DNA of 64,000 nucleotides, taken from positions 1-64,000 of the forward strand of contig NZ_JBNJLK010000012.1 in the NCBI RefSeq assembly GCF_051195255.1, given 5' to 3'. The notes beneath the pieces were generated by a model. It was not told where the DNA came from, ran no database searches, and saw nothing but the letters and a program-made list of their open reading frames with translations. A program made the position numbers and the translations under genes. Below, one piece after another: positions 8,348-17,129 of the stretch. The stretch's first letter is position 1. Each line of letters begins with the position of its first letter. Source of the stretch: Falsirhodobacter sp051195255. Lineage in GTDB: Bacteria > Pseudomonadota > Alphaproteobacteria > Rhodobacterales > Rhodobacteraceae.

Positions 8348-8950
8348 ATGTATGGAATGAAGCAGCATTCCCCTTGGACGGTCGCGGTCGGAGCCTCCGG
8401 TGGAGAAGGGCTTCAGGACCTTCGCGATCTTCTGCGCGAATGGTCTGATCTCGATGCCGTGGTGATGATCGTCCTGCATCGGCCATGGACCGCCATCAGC
8501 CATTTGCGGGAGGTTCTGCAGAGGTCCAGCCGCATGCCTGTGCTCATTGCCGATGAAGATGAGCGGCTTCAACCCGGACATGTCTATATCGGCGAGCCTG
8601 CGAACCACCTCACCTTGATCGCTCGCACCATGGGGACGTTGACGCCCGATCCTGTCCGGATGCACGGCAATCGCACTGTCGACCTGCTCTTCAACTCCCT
8701 CGCAGAGTTCGGGGGCTCGCGTATCATAGGCATCGTCTTGGCTGGATCGCTGGATGATGGTTCACGCGGTCTTGCCACCATCAAGACGGCAGGAGGTTGC
8801 ACGATGGTCGTGACCCCGCGCTGGCCTCTGCCAAACATGCCCGCAAACGCCATTGCCTATGACGGCCCCGTCGACGTTATCGGTGATATCAAGGTGATCG
8901 CGCGGGCCGTCGAAGAGGCCGTATCTGAACAGCAACGCCTGATCGTATGA
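8348..8950 (+). CDS. CheB-type methylesterase-domain protein
   Basis: About 200 residues forming a lone CheB C-terminal (protein-glutamate methylesterase) domain without a receiver. The catalytic Ser is in VGASGGEGLQ, the His in VLHRPW, and the Asp in LAGSLDDGSRGL. The frame is open upstream to 8264; the ATG at 8348 or 8357 gives the domain-sized product. No chemoreceptor or CheR is nearby, so it may act in a stress-signalling pathway, as do the CheB-CheR fusions of this class. It is co-oriented with the receiver gene 115 bases upstream. Confidence 0.8.
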   Translation: MYGMKQHSPWTVAVGASGGEGLQDLRDLLREWSDLDAVVMIVLHRPWTAISHLREVLQRSSRMPVLIADEDERLQPGHVYIGEPANHLTLIARTMGTLTPDPVRMHGNRTVDLLFNSLAEFGGSRIIGIVLAGSLDDGSRGLATIKTAGGCTMVVTPRWPLPNMPANAIAYDGPVDVIGDIKVIARAVEEAVSEQQRLIV

Positions 8951-9077
8951 AGCGCATGACCAAAGCGCGAAAATACTGTCGGTAGAGCGCGGCGAATGGC
9001 TGCTTTTAATCTTGCTTGAGCAAGCAGCCTAAATAGGCCCATCCCGATTGAGTATCTGAAATGCTCAGGGAGCAGAC

Positions 9078-9320
9078 TCATGCGCTTCGAATGAAAACCC
9101 CGGCTGTGGTCATTGCCCTGACCAACTCGGCATCACCCTGTCCCTCTTCATAAGCAATGCGGGCTCGGGCTGCTGCCAGATAGTCGAGGTCTGACGGGTC
9201 ACAATGCTCGATCAGGGCCTTGCCCATGCCGTCTGTGTCCGTGACGGTTCGATATTGGCTGCCCGTCTCCTGATAGGTGACGGGCCGGATCGTGCGGGAT
9301 CTGCCTCCTCGGCCCGTCAT
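9078..9320 (-). CDS. Small DUF982-like protein
   Basis: An 80-residue protein with the pattern of the alphaproteobacterial DUF982 family: an N-terminal RPVTYQETGSQYRTV segment, a central helix ending in a DLDYLAAARARIAYEEG motif, and a final TTAGVFIRSA helix. The assignment is by eye. It starts 4 bases after the DUF3606 gene and is almost certainly in the same transcript. Function is unknown. Confidence 0.6.
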   Translation of the reverse strand: MTGRGGRSRTIRPVTYQETGSQYRTVTDTDGMGKALIEHCDPSDLDYLAAARARIAYEEGQGDAELVRAMTTAGVFIRSA

Positions 9321-9324
9321 CGGC

Positions 9325-9507
9325 TCATTCCTTGTCCAGCTTGCGTTCGACCTTATCGCGGCTGTTGCCTTCGGACTTCACGGCATCACGCACTTCGTCC
9401 TTGGACACGTCCATCTTGTCGGCCTCATAGCGGACTTCGTAATCCTGCCCGCCCGCGACCTTCTGGCGGTCCTGGGCGCGGCCTCTGCTAGTTTGCTCTT
9501 TTGTCAT
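9325..9507 (-). CDS. DUF3606-like small protein
   Basis: A 60-residue hydrophilic protein (MTKEQTSRGRAQDRQKV...) whose second half, YEVRYEADKMDVSKDEVRD, followed by a GNSRDKVERKL end, fits DUF3606. The ATG at 9507 is preferred over upstream starts because AGGAGG lies 5 bases before it. It is first in a two-gene unit with 9078-9320. Such proteins are small, often stress-associated and of unknown function. Confidence 0.7.
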   Translation of the reverse strand: MTKEQTSRGRAQDRQKVAGGQDYEVRYEADKMDVSKDEVRDAVKSEGNSRDKVERKLDKE

Positions 9508-9597
9508 GATTTCCTCCTTCATGCAGAAGAACAATGCGGATGCACGTTGCCTTGTTTCATCTTCGTCAGGTTTTACGCGGACGCACTAGGGCCGAGT

Positions 9598-10026
9598 CTA
9601 CGGCTCATACTCCCAAGGATTAATGACATCCACGCCCATCGCTTTGAATGGAGAAGTGTCGCGTGTCGCGATACTTGCCGCTTTCTGAGACGCGACAATG
9701 GCCCCGATCTGACCATCAGCGTGACCAATCGTAATTCCGCGTTCGCGGGCGCTAGAGACACGCGAGGCGTAGAATTGCGCTGCCGTTACGTCATAGGGCA
9801 GCACTCTATATGCAAAATCATCTGCAAGCATGGCCTCCACCGTTCCAACAAGCCTTGCCCTCCTGTCCCCAACGGGCAGGATAAATGCGCCGAACAGCAA
9901 TTCTTCGGCTGTGATTGCGGTGACAAAAAGGTTGCTCGGATGTTGAGCATCGAGCCATGCCATCACGTTCGGATCCGGTTTGGGCTTTTGGATTTCGGAC
10001 AGAACATTCGTGTCCAGAACGATCAC
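9598..10026 (-). CDS. FitB/VapC-type PIN-domain toxin
   Basis: A 142-residue PIN RNase. It has the first acidic residue in VLDTNVLSE (residue ~5), an EELLFGA helix with the second acidic residue, HADGQIGAIVA with the third, and a TRDTSPF end near the fourth position. The C-terminal VINPWEYEP is typical of FitB-like toxins. It overlaps the antitoxin gene by 4 bases. PIN toxins cleave RNA and are held inactive by the antitoxin. A similar pair is at 46144-46805. Confidence 0.92.
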   Translation of the reverse strand: MIVLDTNVLSEIQKPKPDPNVMAWLDAQHPSNLFVTAITAEELLFGAFILPVGDRRARLVGTVEAMLADDFAYRVLPYDVTAAQFYASRVSSARERGITIGHADGQIGAIVASQKAASIATRDTSPFKAMGVDVINPWEYEP

Positions 10027-10268
10027 GAGAAGTCCGCCGCTTCGCCCACTGTCTTGTCGCGCGTCACGCTTAACTCGTCACCAATGACCCCCATGCTCTG
10101 AAAGCGCGACCTTAGCTGCTGTCCAAAGCCACCCGTATGTTTGGCAACATAGGAGTTTACGAGGATTGCGCGGGCTTCCGCCTCAATGCTGCGGCTGTTG
10201 CTGGTCGCTTGCTCCCGCAGATGATTGTGAACTTCATCTGGCAGGTTGCGAATAGTCATGTTTCCCAT
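10023..10268 (-). CDS. FitA-type ribbon-helix-helix antitoxin
   Basis: An ~81-residue antitoxin. The N-terminal NMTIRNLPDEVHNHLRE is a ribbon-helix-helix DNA-binding domain (FitA/ParD/Arc-like). The C-terminal part, ending near EAADFS, would wrap the toxin. The start at 10268 is chosen because GGAG lies 7 bases upstream; the frame is open to 10325 but that would cover the operators. It lies directly downstream of the palindromes at 10281-10344, which it probably binds. Confidence 0.88.
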   Translation of the reverse strand: MGNMTIRNLPDEVHNHLREQATSNSRSIEAEARAILVNSYVAKHTGGFGQQLRSRFQSMGVIGDELSVTRDKTVGEAADFS

Positions 10269-10280
10269 AATCATGCTCCA

Positions 10281-10344
10281 TGATGGCACCTTAACGATAA
10301 TGCTATCACGGGTTAACGATGGCACAAACGTAAAAGTGCTATCA
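10281..10344. promoter_or_regulatory. Tandem FitA-like operators
   Basis: Two palindromes with half-sites TGATGGCA/TGCTATCA (10281-10288 and 10301-10308) and CGATGGCA/TGCTATCA (10317-10324 and 10337-10344), each with a 12-base spacer and 36 bases apart. The TGCTATCA half-site resembles the one described for Neisseria FitAB. They lie immediately upstream of the antitoxin, as expected for autoregulation, and the second overlaps the umuC stop. Confidence 0.7.
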
Positions 10345-11382
10345 TAGCTGAAGGACTGGCAATTCGCTCAAGCGGGTGGTGTAGCGCGGCGATCGATGAT
10401 CCGCTTTCGTCGCCCATGACGTCTCAAATCCCTCACGGCCCAGAACAACGGTCTTTTTGCCGAAGCGGTCGTTGAGCGCGTCGAGCGCATCCATGACCTT
10501 CGCATCGCGTGGGCGCGCGGGCGGAAACAGAAGCGCAGGCTGATCCTGCTCGGGCAACAGATCGTCCAGGATGATACCTGCCTTGGTGTATCCGTGGCCG
10601 TTGCCGGAGGGGTCGCCTTTCCAGCCGCGTCTCGCGGCGGAAATGGCAGCCTCGACCAGCTCGAACGTGTTGTTCGACATGGGCGAGAGGCGCACGCTGC
10701 GCGAAGCAGAATGCTGCGGGCGTTCGGGCTTGTGCGGGTTGGTGTGGTAGAAAACGGTCATCGCGCCTGCGACAAGGCCATGCTGGCGCAACTTCTCGGC
10801 CGCGCGGGTGGCGTGGGCGGCTATGGCCTGGGCCAGCACGTCGAAGGTGGTCATGGGCAAACCTGCGGAGCGGGTGACGGCCATGCCCTTGCGCTGCGGC
10901 GGCACGTCCTCGAAGTCGATGCAGACGACGCCGCGCAGTTCGGCCACCAGACGTTCCAGCACCACGCCGCCGATCTTGCGGGCGAGGGGCAGGGGCAGGT
11001 CACGCAGCTCGGCAGCCATCGTGATCCCCTGTGTCATCAACTTGGCCTGGGTGGCACCGCCAACACCCCAGATTTCGCCCACGGGGATGCGGCGCATGAC
11101 GTAATCGCGGACGGTATCATCCATGAGATTGCAGACGCTGCCGAAGATCGGGTTTTTCTTGGCGGCAAAGTTCGCCAGCTTGGCGAGGGTCTTGGTCGGC
11201 GCGATCCCGACGCAGGTGGGGATGCCGGTGTCCAGCCGAACGGTGGCCCGCATGTCCTTGGCATGGTCCACCATGCGATCGCCAAAGCCGGACAGGTCCA
11301 CGAACGTCTCATCTATGGAATAGACTTCAAGGCGCGGGGAAAAGTCGTGCAGCACCTCCACGACACGGCGCGATAGATCCCC
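10342..11382 (-). pseudogene. umuC: umuC 3' fragment, Y-family DNA polymerase, separated from its 5' end
   Basis: About 346 codons of UmuC from GDLSRRVVEVLHDF onward. It includes the catalytic acidic pair in YSIDETFVDLSGFG, the little-finger region and a C-terminal DUF4113-like tail (FGKKTVVLGREGFETSW). It lacks the N-terminal catalytic motif, which lies 11 kb away at 22459-22710. The reading frame begins at the element junction (~11382); the GTG at 11361 is the first formal start, but a product from it would be inactive as a polymerase. It is followed on the same strand by the FitAB pair. Confidence 0.9.
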
Positions 11383-11436
11383 GTTTATGTGGAATGGACG
11401 TCAAGCGCTACAACGGAGAGGACCTTCTTAAGAGCC

Positions 11437-11466
11437 TATCCCCTCGGGGCATGCCGCGAGGGGATA
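11437..11466. terminator. Hairpin downstream of the herA operon
   Basis: A perfect 10-bp stem, TATCCCCTCG/CGAGGGGATA, with a 10-base loop. It lies 26 bases after the HerA stop. There is no T-run on the minus strand, so it may be a transcript-end stabiliser rather than a strong intrinsic terminator. Confidence 0.5.
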
Positions 11467-11491
11467 TTTATTACCCCTACCCTTCGCACGA

Positions 11492-13159
11492 TTAGCGGCG
11501 CAACCACTCGTCGCGGATCTTGTCGATTGCAAGATCCTTCCACTTCTGCTGCCAGAGGTCCCAATAGGGAATATCATTCGAGGCTGGACCCACCGTACAG
11601 ACCTCGATCTGGACTATCGACGGCAGGGCGATCGATTCTCCAACCAGCAGCGCCTCACCCTGCTTAAAAGCCGGCATCTTGTCGATGAGCGTTCCCAGTG
11701 AATCCGGCAGCAACTTGCGGACGTAGCTTTGGTCCACCGGATTGGTCAGCCGCATGGCGACAAAGTTATTGCACTGTGAAAAGATTGTCTCGGAGATTTC
11801 TGAGGGCCGCTGGCTCGCGAGGAGCAGGGTGACGCCATATTTGCGCCCCTCCTTAGCAATGCGCTCGATTGACATCTTTGACGCCCGGAACTTCGACAGT
11901 TCGCTGTTCGGCACATATTTGTGTGCTTCCTCGTAAACGAGAAGAATGGGCGCATCGTTGTTGATGCTTTCCTGTGGGTCGGCGGCGCAGCGCAGGCGTT
12001 TGTAAAAATAGCCATGCTCGAAGATTAGTCGTGAAATCAGCGAAACCGTGATGCTCAAAACCTCAAACGGGACACCACTCAGATCGATGACGGTGACATT
12101 GTGCTGCTTGCCCGTGCTGTAGCCGAGAATGGATCGGAGCGTTTCCTCGAAAGAGATTGTCTTCGACTCCTCGCCAAGGAAGAAGTCGAGGCGCCGGTCG
12201 CTGATCTTGCTCTCGAGACGATTCACAAAGTTGGTCAACCGCCCATAGAGGCTGCCTTGCGTAAACTTTGGTTGTCCGGCCTTCGTCTTGTGGCTAGGGG
12301 CATACACCTCGCCACTGTCGACCATCTCGGTGTTGAGATAGTTGGCATGAGCCAAAACGTCGCGAATGTCGAACGGGAGCGGCGTGTCCAAATGGATCCG
12401 AGACTTGTCGTCGCCATTTCCCATGAAGTGCTTCTTACGGCTTTGGATGACGGCATCTTTGAACACGTTGCGCTGATTGTGATCGTTCGCCTCAGTGTCG
12501 AGAAAGAACTCTTCCAATTCCTCGCCGCTCAGCATCCAGTAGGGGAGAACCAAGCTGGCGCTGTCGATGAAATTAGCTTCCGGAAAGGCCGCGTGATACT
12601 CCGAATGGATGTCGAAAATGATCACGTGTGAGTTGTTGAGCGTATAGTCGCCCTTAGCCCCAACCGCCTTCTGAATGATCTTTGCGACAGTGTGGGACTT
12701 ACCGGAGCCTGTGGAACCGACCACCGCAATATGCTTATTGAAGAATTTGTTCCCATCGACGGGAACCTCGACTTCTTTGTTCGTTGCAAGCTTCGAGAAG
12801 CAGAAACGATCCTTCACGGGCAACGAGCTGCCATAGATCAGGCGGATATCGTCGATCGTCGCCGGTTGGACCGTCTTCGGCGGGATCGCGAGGGCGTCTC
12901 CGCCGCGCTCAAACTTCTTATCGCGTAAAACGCCGAGCGGGAAAGCCTCGATCACATAGTCCTGCCTCCCGTCGTCGCGCGCCTGAATCTGGAAGTTCTC
13001 AATGATGGCGACCAGTACCGCATTCTCATTGTCGGCGATCTTCAAATAGGAGCCAACGCGGAGAGACTCCTCAGCAATCCTGAAATTTTCGAGGTCATCG
13101 ACGACGATCTTAACCTTGTTAGGAAAAACCGCGACGACTTCTGCTTTAACATCACTCAT
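11492..13159 (-). CDS. HerA-like hexameric ATPase (DUF87/HAS-barrel)
   Basis: A 555-residue HerA/FtsK-superfamily translocase. Residues 1-80 are a HAS-barrel (VVAVFPNKVKIVVDD). Walker A is VGSTGSGKSHTVAK (about 147-160), Walker B ILLVYEEAHKYVP, and LLASQRPSEIS carries the sensor/Arg-finger region. HerA proteins form hexameric rings that move along DNA and work with nucleases. It starts 9 bases after the DUF4297 gene ends, and HerA plus DUF4297 is a described anti-phage pair. It is the last gene of the four-gene operon and a likely motor for the complex. Confidence 0.92.
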   Translation of the reverse strand: MSDVKAEVVAVFPNKVKIVVDDLENFRIAEESLRVGSYLKIADNENAVLVAIIENFQIQARDDGRQDYVIEAFPLGVLRDKKFERGGDALAIPPKTVQPATIDDIRLIYGSSLPVKDRFCFSKLATNKEVEVPVDGNKFFNKHIAVVGSTGSGKSHTVAKIIQKAVGAKGDYTLNNSHVIIFDIHSEYHAAFPEANFIDSASLVLPYWMLSGEELEEFFLDTEANDHNQRNVFKDAVIQSRKKHFMGNGDDKSRIHLDTPLPFDIRDVLAHANYLNTEMVDSGEVYAPSHKTKAGQPKFTQGSLYGRLTNFVNRLESKISDRRLDFFLGEESKTISFEETLRSILGYSTGKQHNVTVIDLSGVPFEVLSITVSLISRLIFEHGYFYKRLRCAADPQESINNDAPILLVYEEAHKYVPNSELSKFRASKMSIERIAKEGRKYGVTLLLASQRPSEISETIFSQCNNFVAMRLTNPVDQSYVRKLLPDSLGTLIDKMPAFKQGEALLVGESIALPSIVQIEVCTVGPASNDIPYWDLWQQKWKDLAIDKIRDEWLRR

Positions 13160-13168
13160 ATTTATCCC

Positions 13169-14386
13169 CTAAATGATTTCATCGACATCTTCGTATCTGG
13201 GAATCTGGAACCGTGCGTGGCTTATTGCACCATCACCAAAGTCTTCAACCGGCTCACTGCAATAGAACTCGTAGATCTCACGCGAGCGCTGGAACGACAG
13301 AAAGGTCTGACGCGCCTCCTCCAGACTGCAGAATAGTCTCAGGGCCGGACCGGCGTCGGCGGACACCGGCCGGGAGATAGACTTGGCGTCGAACTGGGCA
13401 CCCTTGAAATCGTAGCCGTCGACGAAGCGAAAGTCTTCGTTGTGCAACTCCTGCTTGAGGCCGGCAAGTTCGCTATCGTCAATGCCGACGAGCAGAACGT
13501 ATGGCGAAAAGGGCTTTGCGTCGCGCTTAGACAGCTTGGAATATTTCCGGGAGATCGTCTTTAGAAGCGTTTTGACCGTGTTCCGACTGTAGCTATCGCC
13601 AGCCGGATGGATGATGAAAAGCCGTTCGGCCGGAGATACATTCAAGCCCGCTGCGAAAAACTCATTGCGAAGCCCGCGATAATAGTTGGCCTTACCGCGC
13701 CTGGCGATGAACCACTCATCAAAGAGATTTGAAGATTTATCTATCCGCTTGATGAAGGCTGTCTTCGTTGTGACGCGCAGAGCCTCATTCGGTTCGATCG
13801 CCAATTCCCTGATTACTCGCAGGGCGCTATTATAATAGAAAAATTCTGCTGAAAACGGTGAGCAGCCGAACTGCTTGACAAGACTATGGATTATCGCCCG
13901 GAACTGATCCTCGAATTTCGCCGCATTCACGTCGATCGACAGAAGTTTCAAGAAGCCCTCAAGCTCCGCGTCACTAACGCCAAGTTCCTCATGCTTTTTT
14001 ACCGTTCCTTCTTTTGATGCGGTTGTGAGAAAATTGGTTTTTAGGAAGCCGATATCAAACGGGAGAACTAGCTTATCCTGCCCGGACGCGAAATAGCCGC
14101 TGAGCTGGTACTGGATCGCTGGCCGGCCGGCCGTGAGGCCCTCTTTATAATGCGAAAGCATGAACATGATGGCGGGCTTGATAACTGAATGATTATATTC
14201 TGACTTCTCATAATATTTGCACTGAACGGCAGTCGTTTTGGTAGCGGTGTGGACGTCGATATCTTCGATGCATTCTATCGCCACCGAGTCATTCGGACCG
14301 GATAGCCCCAGGATGCTGAGGATCGAGCGATCGAATTGATAGAAATAGCCAGCAATTGTTGAAACTGCGCTCCGATCGGCCACCAT
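13169..14386 (-). CDS. DUF4297-type (Cap4-like) endonuclease
   Basis: A 405-residue protein. The N-terminal ~200 residues match DUF4297, a PD-(D/E)xK-like nuclease domain also found in Cap4: STIAGYFYQFDRSIL, then AIECIEDIDVHT and AVQCKYYEKSEYNHS, which supply the acidic and QxK active-site residues. The C-terminal half is not recognised and probably holds a recognition or HerA-binding role. The ATG at 14386, with AGGGGG just upstream, is chosen; a longer frame to 14572 would overlap the ATPase gene. Codon use is less GC-rich than in the two upstream genes, suggesting the DUF4297-HerA pair was joined to them later. Confidence 0.85.
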   Translation of the reverse strand: MVADRSAVSTIAGYFYQFDRSILSILGLSGPNDSVAIECIEDIDVHTATKTTAVQCKYYEKSEYNHSVIKPAIMFMLSHYKEGLTAGRPAIQYQLSGYFASGQDKLVLPFDIGFLKTNFLTTASKEGTVKKHEELGVSDAELEGFLKLLSIDVNAAKFEDQFRAIIHSLVKQFGCSPFSAEFFYYNSALRVIRELAIEPNEALRVTTKTAFIKRIDKSSNLFDEWFIARRGKANYYRGLRNEFFAAGLNVSPAERLFIIHPAGDSYSRNTVKTLLKTISRKYSKLSKRDAKPFSPYVLLVGIDDSELAGLKQELHNEDFRFVDGYDFKGAQFDAKSISRPVSADAGPALRLFCSLEEARQTFLSFQRSREIYEFYCSEPVEDFGDGAISHARFQIPRYEDVDEII

Positions 14387-14507
14387 TACCCCCTGCGGTG
14401 ATCTGCCACGCGGGCATCGCGTCCGCATTCGTTTGTCATTGAAATCCCCATTTTTGAAGCTCTCCAGGTTCTCGCTGATCGCGTCTCGGCAATTGATGAC
14501 TTCAAGC

Positions 14508-17129
14508 TCACAATGTGATCCGATTTCCAACGACATGTCTGAAGGCGCGATCACGGCAGGTGAGAAGGACAACCTGCATGCGGGTTGCGGCCTCCGACAG
14601 AATCTCGATCATCGTATCGAGACGAGCATCGTCGGAATATACCAGCGGATCGTCCAGGATCAGCGACACGGGCTTCCCCTGCTCTAACAGCATATCGGCG
14701 AATGCAATCCGCGTGAGTACGGCAAGTTGCTCCTGCGTGCCGCGCGACAGGCTCCCACAGCTTTCGTTCATGCCCGCACGGATGACGCTTTCGAGACCGA
14801 GATCTTCCGAAAAAGTGAGCTCGCATCCAGGCAGGAGGCGTTCGATATGACGCTTCGCCCGCACTGCCACCGGACCGACAAATTTGGCCGCCGTCTCGTT
14901 ACGGGCGGCGTCGAGGGTGCTTCGCAGGACCTTCAGCGTCTCTGCGTCATCAGTGATGCGCTGAAGAGCAAGACGAGCCGCTTGGACTTCTTCACAGGCG
15001 GCAGCTGTTCGATCGGCGAGGCCAAGGCCGCCCTCACTCTCGATTGTCCCTTCAAGCCGTGCGATATCGGTCTCCAGCCGCGTTCGGGTTTCCCCGGCGG
15101 TGCGCACCCTCGCATCGACCAACTCGATCTTGCGCGTGATCGCCGCGACGTCGTGCGCAGAGGCATCACGGAGCGCCTCTTCAACCTTAACCGAAGCCTC
15201 GGCGGCTTGCTCGCGCGCCTTGGCCAGATCTTCGGTAAGCGTCGTCCATTCAGGACGCCGCTCGATCGCCTCGAGCGCGCTGACGGCGTTGGCAACATCG
15301 CTCGTGGCCCTTGCTTCCGCAGTCGCAAGCGGCGCTTCCTCCTGCTCGGCACGACGCAGGGCTTCGATGGCGCTGTCCTGAGCCCCTTCGGCACGGGCTG
15401 CGGCACTATCGGCCCTCTCCATTGCGTCGGTGAGCGCCGCGATGTCAGGAAGTTCCCCCTCTACGTGGGCCTCATCCATACCGAACTCGGTGGCGAATAG
15501 CTTGAGCGCAGCGGATCCAGCAGCAAGCTGAAGGGCATCATCGGCCGGCGTGGCCGCTTCAATACGAGCCTCCAGGGCTCGCAAATCCGCTGCGGCATCC
15601 CTGGCGATCTCGTTGCGGACCCTCGCGGCAGCAAGATCGACGACACCGAGATCGTCGAGTGCCTCTTTCCGCTTACGAAGCGCAGACGCCAAGACCTCCG
15701 CGGCGCTGGCGGCAGACTCCGGCGGCGTAATCTGAAGCTCGGCGGCACCGATGCGGATGTGCACTTCGCGATCAACGGTGTGCACGCCGAGTACCATTGG
15801 CTCGCCATCAATCGTGATTCCGTCCGCTGAGCCAGACAGCGCAATTCGGGTCGCGCCGGCGCTCACCACCGCTTGCGCTTCAGTGACGGCGCGATCATGC
15901 GCTTCAAGCGACGTCAAGACCTTCGGGGCGAGCGCCATGTCGGAGAGCGCCTGTGCGGTTCTGTGTTGTTCCTCGAGCTTCAGGAGGTCAGCATGCCGCC
16001 GGCGCGCGGCCTGAATTGCAGCATTCCGACGGCTGTGTCGGATCCATTCTTCGCCTTTAGCTAAGGCAGTTCGCGCAGCTTGGCGGTCCGTGCGCGCGAA
16101 ATCGAGCGCGGTGCGCGCATCCACAACCTTCTGCTTCGCCGCCGACAATGTGTCGCTAGTCGCGAGACGCTGTTCGCCTGCCTGCGCCAACGCGTCGTTT
16201 GCCTTCGTCCAAGCCTGCGTCGCATCGTCGTGGCGCTGCCGAAGGTCCTCAAGCGCCTTCATCTTGCCGTTGACCGCTTCCTGCTCGGCACGACGGGTGG
16301 TGAGGATCTGGGCCGCCGTTCGTGCGATATCGAGCGAAGCGACTAGGCCGCTACGCGTCTGCGCGTCTGTGTTGTCCGCCATCTCGCGCTGAATGATCTT
16401 CAGGCGGGTGCGAGCCGCCTCGACTTCCGAGAAGCTGCGCTCCAGCGTAGCTAATCGATCCGCGGCTTCGCGCGCTGTGGTCTCGGCGGCGTCGAGCCGC
16501 TCATGCGCGTCGGTTTGCCGGCCACGCTTCTGGCCGGTCGGTGTCCAGTAGAGCGCATATTGAGCCTCGACCCGATCCCTGACGCGGCGATAGGCAGCGC
16601 CGCCCATAATCGACCCGACTTCCGCTTCGAGCGTAGAAGTAACGCTGTCGCGCACGATCTGGCCGGGCGCGGTCACAGACAAAGCCTCGGTCTGGGCGAC
16701 CCAAAGCAAACCAAGGGCGCCGTATGTCGCGACATCGCCGCCCCGGCTTGTATCACGGACCGAACCGAGCAGCGCGTTCAAGCGCGCCTCGGCCTCTTCC
16801 CCTTGCGCACGGCCCTGAGGCCCCGAGACTTCGACCGAGGCGCTGCGCAGGAAATGCTTGGTCACCGACCAGGGCGCGCCATCAACATCAAATGCGACCT
16901 CAACCTTAGGACCGACAGCATCGCCATGGGGGGCGAAGGATTGGGCCAGCTGGTTGCGCGTATTAAAGCGAACGAAAAAGGCGGCACGCAAGGCTTCGAG
17001 AATCGTCGACTTGCCCGTCTCGTTCGGCTCGATCACGACATTGAGGCCGTCGGTGAGACCCTCGATCACAACGGGCGCGCGGAACTTCCGAAAATTCTCT
17101 AACGCGATGCGGCGAATGACGAGACTCAT
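14508..17129 (-). CDS. SbcC/Rad50/YhaN-like SMC-type ATPase
   Basis: An 873-residue SMC-like ATPase. Walker A is VIEPNETGKSTILEAL (about 31-46), followed by ~650 residues rich in coiled coil, with an ABC signature-like CGSLSRGTQEQLAVL, Walker B VSLILDDPLVYSD and a D-loop. No CxxC zinc hook is visible; instead there is a beta-rich insert around residues 430-490 (ALSGSADGITIDGEP). This resembles YhaN more than classic SbcC. Its start overlaps the stop of the metallophosphoesterase gene by 4 bases, so the two form an Mre11-Rad50-like complex. It is followed by the DUF4297 and HerA genes. Confidence 0.88.
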   Translation of the reverse strand: MSLVIRRIALENFRKFRAPVVIEGLTDGLNVVIEPNETGKSTILEALRAAFFVRFNTRNQLAQSFAPHGDAVGPKVEVAFDVDGAPWSVTKHFLRSASVEVSGPQGRAQGEEAEARLNALLGSVRDTSRGGDVATYGALGLLWVAQTEALSVTAPGQIVRDSVTSTLEAEVGSIMGGAAYRRVRDRVEAQYALYWTPTGQKRGRQTDAHERLDAAETTAREAADRLATLERSFSEVEAARTRLKIIQREMADNTDAQTRSGLVASLDIARTAAQILTTRRAEQEAVNGKMKALEDLRQRHDDATQAWTKANDALAQAGEQRLATSDTLSAAKQKVVDARTALDFARTDRQAARTALAKGEEWIRHSRRNAAIQAARRRHADLLKLEEQHRTAQALSDMALAPKVLTSLEAHDRAVTEAQAVVSAGATRIALSGSADGITIDGEPMVLGVHTVDREVHIRIGAAELQITPPESAASAAEVLASALRKRKEALDDLGVVDLAAARVRNEIARDAAADLRALEARIEAATPADDALQLAAGSAALKLFATEFGMDEAHVEGELPDIAALTDAMERADSAAARAEGAQDSAIEALRRAEQEEAPLATAEARATSDVANAVSALEAIERRPEWTTLTEDLAKAREQAAEASVKVEEALRDASAHDVAAITRKIELVDARVRTAGETRTRLETDIARLEGTIESEGGLGLADRTAAACEEVQAARLALQRITDDAETLKVLRSTLDAARNETAAKFVGPVAVRAKRHIERLLPGCELTFSEDLGLESVIRAGMNESCGSLSRGTQEQLAVLTRIAFADMLLEQGKPVSLILDDPLVYSDDARLDTMIEILSEAATRMQVVLLTCRDRAFRHVVGNRITL

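Noticed and set aside
14387..14572. N-terminal extension of the DUF4297 gene
   Set aside because: It would overlap the ATPase gene and add a low-complexity leader; the ATG at 14386 has a good ribosome site.
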